A DNA stretch of 43,530 nt from Verrucomicrobiota bacterium (GTDB taxonomy: Bacteria > Verrucomicrobiota > Verrucomicrobiia > Opitutales > Opitutaceae). Shown piece after piece: positions 16,395 through 25,078 of the stretch (positions are counted from its first letter, which is position 1; every line of letters begins with the position of its first letter). The stretch lies in assembly GCA_025352985.1 (NCBI GenBank), contig JANXRL010000172.1, positions 1 to 43,530 of the forward strand, written 5' to 3'. The position numbers were made by a program, and so were the translations under genes. The notes beneath the pieces are model-generated. The model ran no database searches and was not told where the DNA came from. It was given only the letters and a program-made list of their open reading frames with translations.

Positions 16395-19300
16395 GTGAAT
16401 ACTCCTCGTCCCTCTGTCCAACCCTCCCGCTCCGCCGCCACCGGCCGTCCCGCCAAGCAGGGTCTTTACGACCCGTGGTTCGAGCACGATGCCTGCGGCG
16501 TCGGTTTTGTCGCCGACCTTAAGGGACGAGCCACGCACGCCATTCTGCGCCAAGGCATCCAAGTGCTCGAAAATCTCGACCACCGCGGCGCCGCCGGTAG
16601 CGAGCCCAACACCGGTGACGGCGCCGGCAACCTCCTGCAGGTTCCCCACGCATTCTGTGTCGAGGTCGCGAAGAAAGTCCGCATCACGCTTCCCGCTGCC
16701 GGCGCTTACGGCACCGGTCTCGTCTTCCTCCCTCGCAACGCCACCCACCGGCGCAAGATTGAGGAGAAGTTCGCCCAGATTATCCAGAGCGAAGGTCAGA
16801 CGTTCCTCGGCTGGCGCACCGTTCCCACCGACAACTCCTCCCTCGGCGAAACCGCCAAGGCCAGCGAGCCGTTCATCCGCCAGATTTTCATCGGCCGCGC
16901 CGCCGACCTCGCCGCCGAGCTGGCTTTCGAGCGCAAGCTCTACGTCATCCGCAAGCGCGCCAGCACCGAGCTGCGCGACGAGGGCTTTCTCGGCGCCGAG
17001 ACATGGTATCTGCCCAGCCTCTCTTCCCGCACGCTTGTTTATAAAGGCATGCTGTTGACCACGCAGCTCGCCAACTATTTCCCCGACCTGCAAAACCCCG
17101 CCATGGCCACCGCCATCGCGCTGGTCCATTCGCGCTTCTCGACCAACACCTTCCCCAGCTGGGACCGCGCGCATCCGTATCGCTACGTCGCGCACAACGG
17201 CGAGATCAACACCCTTCGCGGCAACATCAACTGGATGCACGCCCGCCAGACCCACTTTGTCTCCGATGCCTTCGGCGACGACATCAAGAAGGTGCTCCCC
17301 GTCATCAATCCCAACGGCTCCGACTCGGCGATGTTCGACAACACGCTGGAGCTCCTCCACCTCGCCGGCCGCTCCTTGCCGCACGCGGTCATGATGATGA
17401 TCCCCGAACCCTGGTCCTACCACGCGACCATGGACGACTCGCGCCGCGCCTTCTACCAATACCACGCGTGCCTCATGGAACCGTGGGATGGTCCCGCCGC
17501 GATGACGTTTACCGACGGCCACGTCATCGGCGCCGTCCTCGATCGCAACGGCCTCCGCCCTGCCCGCTACTACGTCACCAAGGACGACCTCGTCATCCTC
17601 GCATCCGAGGCTGGCGTGCTCGACATCCCTTCTGCCGACGTCGTTCAAAAAGGCCGCCTCCAGCCCGGCCGCATGTTCCTGGTGGACACTGTGCAGGGCC
17701 GCATCGTGCCCGACGAGGAGATCAAGCGCCAGCTCGCCGCCGAATTCCCCTACCGCAACTGGCTCGACGAGCACCTCGTCCACCTCGACGACCTGCCCGC
17801 CGCGCCCGAGTTGCCCGTGCCCGACCGCGATACCCTTCAACAGCGCCAGCTCGCCTTCGGCTACACGCACGAGGACGAACGCGCCATTCTCGCGCCGATG
17901 GCTCGCGACGGCGTCGAGGGTGTCGGCTCGATGGGCAACGACACGCCCTTGGCCGTCCTCTCCAACAAGCCGCGCCTGCTCTACGATTATTTCAAGCAGC
18001 TCTTCGCGCAGGTTACCAACCCCCCCATCGACTGTATCCGCGAGGAGATCATCACCTCCTCCGAGACCCGCCTCGGTTCTGAGGGCAACCTTCTCCAGCC
18101 CGGCGCCACCGCGTGCCGCCGCGTCGAGCTCGACTGGCCCGTCCTCACCAACGAGGAGTTCGCGAAAATCCGCCGCATAGCGCTTCCCGGCCTCAAGGTT
18201 GATACCTTGCCCATCCTTTTCCGTGTCACCCGCGGCGAGGAAGGCCTCGCCAAGGCGATGGAGGACCTTTGTGCGTCCGCCCGCCGCCTCATCGAGAAGG
18301 ACGAGGTCAACGTCCTCATCCTCTCCGACCGCGGCGTCACCCGCGCCCTCGCGCCCATCCCCGCGCTCCTCGCCGTCGCCGGCCTGCACCACTATCTCAT
18401 CCGTGTAGGTCTGCGCACCCAAGTGAGCATCGTCCTCGAAACCGGCGAGGCCCGCCAGGTTCACCACTTCGCGCTGCTCATCGGTTATGGCGTCAGCGCC
18501 ATCAACCCCTACCTCGCGTTCGAGACCATCGATGAGATGATCCACGAGGGTCTCCTGCCGAACGTCGATCACAAGACCGCCTGCAAAAACCTCGTCAAGG
18601 CCACCGCCAAGGGCGTCGTGAAGGTCATGTCCAAGATGGGCATCTCCTCCATCCAGAGCTACCGCGGCGCGCAGGTGTTCGAAGCCGTCGGTCTCCGCCA
18701 GGACGTCATCGACCACTACTTCACGTGGACTCCCTCCCGTGTCGGCGGCATCGGCCTCGATGTCATCGCGCAGGAAGTTCTCATGCGCCACCGCGACGCC
18801 TACGGCGACCGCAACGTCCATGACCACGCGCTCCCCGCCGGCGGCCAGTTCAAGTGGCGCAGCGAAGGCGAATACCACCTGTTTAACCCCGAGTCCATCC
18901 ACGCCCTCCAGAAGTCCGTTCGCACCGGCGACTACGCGACGTTCAAGACCTACACGGGTCTGGTTAACGACACCTCGAAGAACCTCTGCACGTTGCGCGG
19001 CATGCTCGATTTCAAACCTTCCGACGCCATCCCTATCGAGGAAGTCGAGTCCGTCGAAAAAATCCTCGCCCGTTTCAAAACCGGCGCGATGTCCTACGGC
19101 TCCATCTCCAGCGAGGCCCACGAGACGCTCGCCATCGCGATGAACCGCATCGGCGGCAAATCCAACACCGGCGAGGGCGGCGAAGACCCCGCCCGCTTCA
19201 CCTGGACTAACGAGCTCGGCGACTCCAAAAACTCCGCCATCAAGCAGGTCGCCTCCGGCCGCTTCGGCGTCACCAGCCACTACTTGGTCAACGCCCGCGA

Positions 19301-21032
19301 AATCCAGATCAAGATGGCCCAAGGCGCCAAGCCCGGCGAAGGCGGCCAGCTCCCTGGCACCAAGGTTTATCCCTCCATTGCCAAGACCCGCCACACCACC
19401 GCCGGCGTCGGCCTCATCTCACCGCCCCCGCACCACGACATCTATTCCATCGAGGACCTCGCCGAGCTCATTCACGATCTCAAGAACGCCAACCGCCGCG
19501 CCCGTGTGAGCGTGAAGCTCGTCGCAGAGGTCGGCGTCGGCACCATCGCCGCCGGCGTTGCCAAGGCCCACGCCGACGTCGTCCTCATCTCCGGCCACGA
19601 CGGCGGCACCGGCGCTTCGCCGCAAAATTCCATCTGGCACGCCGGTCTGCCGTGGGAACTCGGCCTCGCCGAGACCCACCAGACGCTTGTCTTGAACAAC
19701 CTCCGCTCGCGCATCGCCGTCGAGACCGACGGCCAGCTCAAGACCGGCCGCGACGTCATCATGGCCGCCCTGCTCGGCGCCGAGGAGTTCGGTTTCGCCA
19801 CCGCCCCGCTTGTCGCCTCCGGCTGCATCATGATGCGTGTTTGCCACCTGAATACATGCCCCGTTGGCGTCGCCACCCAGGATCCCCGCCTGCGCGAGAA
19901 TTTCGCCGGCAAGCCCGAACACGTTGTGAACTTCATGACGTTCATCGCACAGGAGGTCCGAGAGATCATGGCGCAGCTCGGCTTCCGCACCATCGAGGAG
20001 ATGGTCGGCCGCACCGACCGCCTCGAACCGCGCAAGGCCATCACCCACTGGAAGGCCAAGGGCATGGATTTCTCCAGCTTGCTCTACTCGCCCGACGCCG
20101 GCCCCGAGGTCGGCCGTTTCTGCCAGCAAAAGCAGGATCACGGACTCGAGAAGTCCCTCGACCTCACCAAGCTCCTCGACCTGTGCGCCCCCGCCATCGA
20201 GCGCGGCGAGAAGGTTATCGCCGAGCTGCCGGTTAAAAACATCCACCGCGTCGTCGGCACCATCACCGGCAGCGAGGTCACGCGCAAATACGGCGCCGCC
20301 GGCCTGCCCGAGGATACCATCGACATCCGCTTCAATGGTTCCGCCGGCCAGTCCTTCGGCGCGTTCATGCCGAAGGGCATGACGTTCCGCCTCGAAGGCG
20401 ACGCCAACGATTACGTCGGCAAGGGTCTCTCCGGCGGCAAGATCATCGTCCGCGCCCCCGCGAATTCCGGCTTCAAACCCTCCGAAAACATCATCATCGG
20501 CAATGTCGCCCTTTACGGCGCGACCAGCGGTGAACTCTACGTCGGCGGCCGCGCCGGCGAGCGTTTCGGCGTGCGCAACTCTGGTGTGACCACCGTCGTC
20601 GAGGGTGTGGGCGACCACGGACTCGAATACATGACCGGCGGTCGCGTCGTCGTGCTCGGCCCCACCGGCCGCAACTTCGCCGCCGGCATGTCGGGCGGCG
20701 TCGCCTACGTGCTCGACGATACCGACCAGCTCAAGGGCAACGTCAATCTCTCGATGGTCGCCCTTGAAAAAATCGAGACGCCCGCCGAACTCGCCGAGCT
20801 TCGCTCCCTTGTCCAGCGTCAGGCCGATCTCACCGGCAGCGTCCGCGCCAAGGAAGTGCTGGCCGCGTGGGAAACGTTGTCCGCCAAGTTCGTCAAGGTG
20901 ATGCCCAAGGACTATAAGCGTATGCTCGCCTGCATCGAGAAGGCGCAGTCGCAAGGTCTCACCGGCGACGAGGCCATCATGGCCGCATTCGAGGAAAACG
21001 CCCGCGACACCAGCCGCGTCGGCGGAAATTAA
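16395..21032 (+). CDS. gltB: Glutamate synthase large subunit
   Basis: This subunit transfers the amide of glutamine to 2-oxoglutarate, giving two glutamates. It has 1545 residues. The class II amidotransferase domain begins at catalytic Cys34 in [10 protein letters not shown], implying removal of a 33-residue propeptide. Central and FMN-binding synthase domains follow ([20 protein letters not shown] and [12 protein letters not shown]). The 3Fe-4S cysteines are Cys1144, Cys1150 and Cys1155 in [17 protein letters not shown]. The C-terminal GXGXG beta-helix domain has FGAFMPKGM and [16 protein letters not shown]. The start is GTG at 16395. The partner gltD follows after 49 bases. Confidence 0.97.
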   Translation: MNTPRPSVQPSRSAATGRPAKQGLYDPWFEHDACGVGFVADLKGRATHAILRQGIQVLENLDHRGAAGSEPNTGDGAGNLLQVPHAFCVEVAKKVRITLPAAGAYGTGLVFLPRNATHRRKIEEKFAQIIQSEGQTFLGWRTVPTDNSSLGETAKASEPFIRQIFIGRAADLAAELAFERKLYVIRKRASTELRDEGFLGAETWYLPSLSSRTLVYKGMLLTTQLANYFPDLQNPAMATAIALVHSRFSTNTFPSWDRAHPYRYVAHNGEINTLRGNINWMHARQTHFVSDAFGDDIKKVLPVINPNGSDSAMFDNTLELLHLAGRSLPHAVMMMIPEPWSYHATMDDSRRAFYQYHACLMEPWDGPAAMTFTDGHVIGAVLDRNGLRPARYYVTKDDLVILASEAGVLDIPSADVVQKGRLQPGRMFLVDTVQGRIVPDEEIKRQLAAEFPYRNWLDEHLVHLDDLPAAPELPVPDRDTLQQRQLAFGYTHEDERAILAPMARDGVEGVGSMGNDTPLAVLSNKPRLLYDYFKQLFAQVTNPPIDCIREEIITSSETRLGSEGNLLQPGATACRRVELDWPVLTNEEFAKIRRIALPGLKVDTLPILFRVTRGEEGLAKAMEDLCASARRLIEKDEVNVLILSDRGVTRALAPIPALLAVAGLHHYLIRVGLRTQVSIVLETGEARQVHHFALLIGYGVSAINPYLAFETIDEMIHEGLLPNVDHKTACKNLVKATAKGVVKVMSKMGISSIQSYRGAQVFEAVGLRQDVIDHYFTWTPSRVGGIGLDVIAQEVLMRHRDAYGDRNVHDHALPAGGQFKWRSEGEYHLFNPESIHALQKSVRTGDYATFKTYTGLVNDTSKNLCTLRGMLDFKPSDAIPIEEVESVEKILARFKTGAMSYGSISSEAHETLAIAMNRIGGKSNTGEGGEDPARFTWTNELGDSKNSAIKQVASGRFGVTSHYLVNAREIQIKMAQGAKPGEGGQLPGTKVYPSIAKTRHTTAGVGLISPPPHHDIYSIEDLAELIHDLKNANRRARVSVKLVAEVGVGTIAAGVAKAHADVVLISGHDGGTGASPQNSIWHAGLPWELGLAETHQTLVLNNLRSRIAVETDGQLKTGRDVIMAALLGAEEFGFATAPLVASGCIMMRVCHLNTCPVGVATQDPRLRENFAGKPEHVVNFMTFIAQEVREIMAQLGFRTIEEMVGRTDRLEPRKAITHWKAKGMDFSSLLYSPDAGPEVGRFCQQKQDHGLEKSLDLTKLLDLCAPAIERGEKVIAELPVKNIHRVVGTITGSEVTRKYGAAGLPEDTIDIRFNGSAGQSFGAFMPKGMTFRLEGDANDYVGKGLSGGKIIVRAPANSGFKPSENIIIGNVALYGATSGELYVGGRAGERFGVRNSGVTTVVEGVGDHGLEYMTGGRVVVLGPTGRNFAAGMSGGVAYVLDDTDQLKGNVNLSMVALEKIETPAELAELRSLVQRQADLTGSVRAKEVLAAWETLSAKFVKVMPKDYKRMLACIEKAQSQGLTGDEAIMAAFEENARDTSRVGGN

Positions 21033-21043
21033 AACACTCCGGC

Positions 21044-21071
21044 CTTCATCCCTCATCCTTTAGCCTTCAAA
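21044..21071 (+). repeat. Degenerate heptamer tandem repeat in the gltB-gltD spacer
   Basis: Four consecutive 7-mers, CTTCATC, CCTCATC, CTTTAGC and CTTCAAA, fill the spacer, followed directly by the pyrimidine tract CTCTTTCCCC and the gltD ATG. The pattern resembles short heptameric tandem repeats found between genes in some bacteria. It replaces any Shine-Dalgarno sequence. Confidence 0.5.
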
Positions 21072-21081
21072 CTCTTTCCCC

Positions 21082-22560
21082 ATGGGCAAACCCACCGGCT
21101 TCCTCGAATACGTCCGCGAAATCCCCGCCGATCGTCCGCCGCTCGAACGCGTTCACGATTACAAGGAGTTCCACCTCCACCTGGAGGAGAAGCAGCTCCG
21201 CAACCAGGGTGCGCGCTGCATGGATTGCGGCGTTCCGTTCTGCCACACCGGCAAACTCATCAGCGGCATGGCCTCCGGTTGCCCGATCAACAACCTCATC
21301 CCCGAGTTCAACGACCTCGTGTTCCGCGGACGCTGGCAGGAGGCGCTTGAGCGTCTGCACAAGACGAACAACTTCCCCGAGTTCACCGGCCGCGTGTGTC
21401 CCGCGCCGTGCGAAGGTTCGTGCGTGCTCGGCATCAACAACCCGCCCGTCACCATCAAGAACATCGAGTATTCGATCATCGAAAAGGGCTGGGAAGAGGG
21501 TTGGGTCATCCCTAACGCGCCCCGCAGCCGCACCGGCAAAAAAGTCGCCGTCATCGGCTCCGGCCCGGCCGGTCTTGCCGCCGCCGCCCAGCTCAACGCC
21601 GCCGGCCACGCCGTAACCGTGTTCGAGCGCGCCGACCGTCCGGGCGGCCTCCTCATGTATGGCATCCCCAACATGAAACTGGATAAAAACGAGGTCGTCC
21701 GCCGCCGCATCCGCCTCATGGAAGAGGAGGGAATCAAGTTCGTGTGCAACGCCCACGTCGGCGTCACCCACGACGCCGCGCAGCTCCGCAAGGATTTCGA
21801 TTCTATCGTCGTCTGCACCGGTGCCACGCTCCCGCGCGACCTCCCCATCGAGGGCCGCGCCCACGCCGGCGTTCACTTCGCGATGGAGTTCCTCACCGCC
21901 AACACCAAGGCCGTGCTCGCCGGCACCGAGGCTAACATTTCCGCCAAGGACAAGGATGTCATCGTCATCGGCGGTGGCGACACCGGCACCGACTGCGTGG
22001 GCACCTCGCTCCGTCACGGCTGTAAGAGCGTCACCCAGATCGAGATTCTCCCGAAGCCTCCGACCGAGCGCACCGCCGATAATCCCTGGCCGGAGTGGCC
22101 CAAGACTTACAAGATGGACTACGGTCAGGAAGAAGCCGCCGCCCGTTACGGCGCTGATCCGCGCGTTTATTTGACCACCGTCAAAAAATTCAACGCCGAC
22201 GCCTCCGGCCGCGTCGAGTCGCTCGTCACCGTCGAGATCAAGTGGGGCAAGAACGACAAGGGGCAGTTCGTCCCGCAGGAGCAGCCCGGCACCGAAAAGA
22301 CCCGCCCCGCGCAACTCGTGTTGCTCGCGATGGGTTTCCTCGGGCCGGAGCAGCCGCTCATCAAGGCGCTCACCCTCGACACCGATCCGCGCAGCAACAT
22401 CAAGGCCGACCATAACGTCCACACCACGAACCTCCCCGGAGTGTTCGCCGCCGGCGACTGCCGCCGTGGTCAGAGCTTGGTGGTGTGGGCGATCAACGAA
22501 GGCCGCGCCGCCGCAAGAGAGTGCGACCGCTACCTGATGGGCGCGACCACGCTGCCTTGA
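21082..22560 (+). CDS. gltD: Glutamate synthase small subunit
   Basis: This NADPH-oxidising FAD subunit passes electrons to GltB. It has 492 residues. The N-terminal double 4Fe-4S domain has cysteines at 46, 49 and 54 ([10 protein letters not shown]), another in SGCPIN, and 106, 110 and 114 (CPAPCEGSC). The FAD dinucleotide fold [19 protein letters not shown] is near residues 153-171. The NADPH fold [20 protein letters not shown] is near 293-312. The C-terminal flavin-closing motif [18 protein letters not shown] is intact. The start is unambiguous and forms an operon with gltB. Downstream the sequence enters the repeat-rich island. Confidence 0.97.
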   Translation: MGKPTGFLEYVREIPADRPPLERVHDYKEFHLHLEEKQLRNQGARCMDCGVPFCHTGKLISGMASGCPINNLIPEFNDLVFRGRWQEALERLHKTNNFPEFTGRVCPAPCEGSCVLGINNPPVTIKNIEYSIIEKGWEEGWVIPNAPRSRTGKKVAVIGSGPAGLAAAAQLNAAGHAVTVFERADRPGGLLMYGIPNMKLDKNEVVRRRIRLMEEEGIKFVCNAHVGVTHDAAQLRKDFDSIVVCTGATLPRDLPIEGRAHAGVHFAMEFLTANTKAVLAGTEANISAKDKDVIVIGGGDTGTDCVGTSLRHGCKSVTQIEILPKPPTERTADNPWPEWPKTYKMDYGQEEAAARYGADPRVYLTTVKKFNADASGRVESLVTVEIKWGKNDKGQFVPQEQPGTEKTRPAQLVLLAMGFLGPEQPLIKALTLDTDPRSNIKADHNVHTTNLPGVFAAGDCRRGQSLVVWAINEGRAAARECDRYLMGATTLP

Positions 22561-22604
22561 TGGAGTGGCTGGTTACGGGGTTTATTTTAAAAGTCTAGGA
22601 CTTG

Positions 22605-22714
22605 CCGGACCGGTTGCGGGATTGAAAAAGACGCGCAACGTGCGCGGAGATGTCCACGGGCGCACAATTGCAGCTGGTCTGGTTCAAGCGCGATCTGCGG
22701 GTAGCGGCCCATGC
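22605..22714 (+). pseudogene. Photolyase 5' end, copy 1 (22 codons plus upstream DNA)
   Basis: These 110 bases align without gaps to 28741-28850 (5 mismatches by eye), which is the upstream region and first 22 codons of a photolyase gene. Here the ATG at 22650 gives MSTGAQLQLVWFKRDLRV and then diverges after AAHA into FTRF and a TAG at 22728-22730, so only a 26-residue peptide is encoded. The photolyase N-terminal beta strand LVWFKRDLRV is unmistakable. This copy lies 45 bases after the gltD stop. Confidence 0.85.
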
Positions 22715-22856
22715 TTTTACGCGTTTTTAGGACTCCGGATCATATCAATCACACAATCTGATGATGCAGTTGTCTTCATCACAAGTTGCTGAATTTTGGC
22801 TTGTTAACGTGGTGCTGTGGGGCAGAACTCATTGAGTGGATTTTTTTAAAAAACCT
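22685..22856 (+). repeat. Direct repeat copy 1: photolyase codons plus module leader
   Basis: This 172-base segment recurs at 27640-27811 with no gaps and about 10 mismatches (counted by eye, about 94% identical). It starts inside the photolyase coding sequence and runs through a roughly 140-base A/T-richer leader into the first seven codons of the CHASE2 gene. The leader presumably holds the promoter for the following operon, but no convincing -35/-10 pair could be chosen. Confidence 0.93.
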
Positions 22857-24122
22857 CACAAAGCACTCTGGGGGTTTGTGTTAATCGTTGTAGTTTCCAC
22901 CGTGGAATGGGGCATGCATGAAACGCGAATCGCCCAGCAACTCCGTTCCCAGACCTATGTTCTGCTCAATGGGGTCGTCCGGAGAATTTCGACGCATTTC
23001 GATGTGGATACCCCTCCGGTGGCCGTCATCGATGTTTCCAATTTAAAAACCGAGTCGGATGCCACCACGGCCGAGCCATACACGCCGCCTCTCGCGTTGG
23101 TCCGTATCATCGAATCAATCACCACCAAGCACACTCCTAAATCGATTGCGGTGGATATTGATTTATCGCCGGTTTTTTTAGCAGACGGTCAACATGTGCC
23201 GTCCGGGTTTCTGGAACTGATGCTCTTGGCGGACAAATTGGAGAAAAAAGGCACGCCGGTTTTTTTTGGGGTAGACCGCTCGGTCGGCTATGGACCGCAG
23301 CATTGGCTTAGAGATGAACAATGGGCGCGGCATGCGGCTTGGTTACGTATTCCGCTTAGCCGACAGTTCATGATCCCGGTCGAGCTGGAGTCTCGCGATT
23401 GGAATACTGGCGCGGATAAGGTGCGCTTGCCCAGCTTGGCGGCGGCAGCGGCGGGGTGGAGCGAGGAAGCGCATGGTCCGGAAACGCGACCTGCCTCCGG
23501 ATTTGTCAATTGGACTCGCGGCAGGATGACGGAGTTGGAGGACGAGGAATTGATCGAGGGAAAGCTTACCGTCCAGCTGGCGCTGTCGGATTTGGGATGG
23601 GTCGAAAGACTCAAGTCGGCGATTATCGTATGTGACGAAAAAGGGGTTATCCCCGACGTGCTTTTGACGCAGGAGAGCGTGCAGCAAAAAATGGTTTTCA
23701 TCGGCAAAGTGGCGAAATCGTTGGACCAGTTTCAACCCTCTGGGTTTGAGCGCACGGTGCCGGGCGTTTTGCTTCATGCCGCAGGGGCCATCACGCTGGC
23801 CCAAGTATCTCCCTTGCGTGTGCTCAGTCATATGGCTGGAGCGGTGGCGGGCTTTTTGGGCATGGTTGTCATATTGGGCGTGCATACCCTCCTCAACCGG
23901 CGACAAAAGGAGGAATCGGCTAAGACCGTCGCGCACGATATCAGGGCGGGTTTCGTCTATAATGGGGTATGGGCTGCAATCCTCGTGGTCGTGGGCGTTC
24001 TCTTGGTGCTGTTCGCGCATGTCCTGTGGATGGAGCTGTTATTCGTTCTGGTCTTTCTGGTGCTGCACATGCTCCTCGAATGTCTGCTGATGGTGCAGCT
24101 CGTTCTTTCAAAACCTCATTAA
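22836..24122 (+). CDS. CHASE2-domain membrane protein without cytoplasmic output domain
   Basis: This 428-residue membrane protein has one N-terminal transmembrane helix (about 11-26), then a large extracytoplasmic CHASE2-type sensor region (about 35-325) with the patterns VAVIDVS, KSIAVDIDLSP, KMVFIG and the terminal PSGFERTVPGVLLHAAGAIT. Three or so C-terminal helices follow (about 332-353, 375-395, 398-424). CHASE2 is usually fused to kinase, cyclase or other signalling domains, and none is present here. The GTG start at 22836 lies inside the direct repeat and is needed to include the first helix, since the next ATG (residue 27) would remove it. It is the first gene of a three-gene operon ending in a caspase, one base before the next start. 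Ligand unknown. Confidence 0.8.
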   Translation: MDFFKKPHKALWGFVLIVVVSTVEWGMHETRIAQQLRSQTYVLLNGVVRRISTHFDVDTPPVAVIDVSNLKTESDATTAEPYTPPLALVRIIESITTKHTPKSIAVDIDLSPVFLADGQHVPSGFLELMLLADKLEKKGTPVFFGVDRSVGYGPQHWLRDEQWARHAAWLRIPLSRQFMIPVELESRDWNTGADKVRLPSLAAAAAGWSEEAHGPETRPASGFVNWTRGRMTELEDEELIEGKLTVQLALSDLGWVERLKSAIIVCDEKGVIPDVLLTQESVQQKMVFIGKVAKSLDQFQPSGFERTVPGVLLHAAGAITLAQVSPLRVLSHMAGAVAGFLGMVVILGVHTLLNRRQKEESAKTVAHDIRAGFVYNGVWAAILVVVGVLLVLFAHVLWMELLFVLVFLVLHMLLECLLMVQLVLSKPH

Positions 24123-24123
24123 A

Positions 24124-25074
24124 ATGAATAACGTCTGGGCTTCTATGACTAACCGATTTTGGCTTTTTGTCTGGTGCATCGTGGCTACCGCCGCGCCCCA
24201 CGTTGCTCGCGGCCAGTCTCCGGTGAGCTCCTCGTTCGAGCCTTATGCTATCGTCATGGAGATGAAATCCGCCAGCGGGGAAAAGACGGAGGCTAAGTTG
24301 TTCTACCGGGTTGGCGGCGACTGGGTGGAAATCTGCAAGGCCGACTTGCCATTTGCCTTGCCCGCGATGGCGGAAATCAGGAAGGCGAAGGAGGTGTCAG
24401 TCTCGATTTCGCTTCCCAAGGGACGTTACGACAAGGAACACACGCAATGGGACGGAACGAGTCCGGTGGTCGTCGCGAAGTTAAACGAAGAACTTCCTTT
24501 GCTAAAAAATCCCGGCCATGAGGCGCTGGCTCATTATTTGGTAGGAGGGGTCACTCGTGCAGGAGAAGGGGAGTTGGACTATCCGGTGGAGTTTAGCGCC
24601 GCACGGGCGGACGCTTTCGTGGTCATCCTGAAGAGCGACTGGCCAAAGGGGTCGGCTATGGTGGCGGTTTCTGACAGTGAGGGGAACGAAATCGCTAATG
24701 AGGCCCTGGCGAGAGCTGCAAATGAACGCGTGCTGGTTTCTCCCGTGTTGCGAAAAGCGCTGGCCGGTAAGCAGGGGCAATCGTTGAGCGTGCGGGTGCA
24801 GACGGGCGTCAAAAGCGCTTCGTGCGAGTTCATGGTCTTGTCTCCTGTCTTGGCGCAACGACTGACCGGGGCGCTCAAGGAAGCCGATGCCGAGACTGAT
24901 GTAGTGCTCCGCCATTTGATGCGGGCCCATGCCTATGAGGACGCCTCACTGTTGTTGGAGTCTATGGCAGAACTTAAGGCTGCGCACATAGCTGGGGGGA
25001 AAATGTATCCGCGATTGGGAGCTGTCGTCCAAGCCTTCGCCGCCCAACACGGACTTTCTGGAACACTTCCTTGA
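24124..25074 (+). CDS. Exported protein of unknown function between CHASE2 and caspase genes
   Basis: This 316-residue protein has a signal peptide (about 1-30, ending AAPHVARG before QSP), so it is probably periplasmic. No domain was recognised. An N-terminal beta-rich half (FEPYAIVMEMKSASGEK and on) is followed by a middle part with VVILKSDWPKGSAMVAVSDS. A helical C-terminal section (about 245-315) with LRHLMRAHAYEDASLLLESM could be TPR-like. The ATG at 24124 is one base after the CHASE2 stop codon, and the protein ends four bases before the caspase start, so the three are almost certainly translated together. It may be an adaptor between sensor and protease, but this is inference from position only. 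Confidence 0.75.
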   Translation: MNNVWASMTNRFWLFVWCIVATAAPHVARGQSPVSSSFEPYAIVMEMKSASGEKTEAKLFYRVGGDWVEICKADLPFALPAMAEIRKAKEVSVSISLPKGRYDKEHTQWDGTSPVVVAKLNEELPLLKNPGHEALAHYLVGGVTRAGEGELDYPVEFSAARADAFVVILKSDWPKGSAMVAVSDSEGNEIANEALARAANERVLVSPVLRKALAGKQGQSLSVRVQTGVKSASCEFMVLSPVLAQRLTGALKEADAETDVVLRHLMRAHAYEDASLLLESMAELKAAHIAGGKMYPRLGAVVQAFAAQHGLSGTLP

Positions 25075-25078
25075 TGCC

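Noticed and set aside
16308-19394. A 1028-codon open frame antisense to gltB
   Set aside because: It is a high-G+C mirror frame; its translation is Gly/Ala/Asp/Val-rich without any recognisable domain, while the plus strand encodes a complete GltB.
19419-21056. A 545-codon open frame antisense to the end of gltB
   Set aside because: Same codon-bias artefact; no domain and no start signal.
22565-22792. A 75-codon frame over photolyase copy 1
   Set aside because: It is in a different frame from the photolyase similarity and shows no domain; likely chance.
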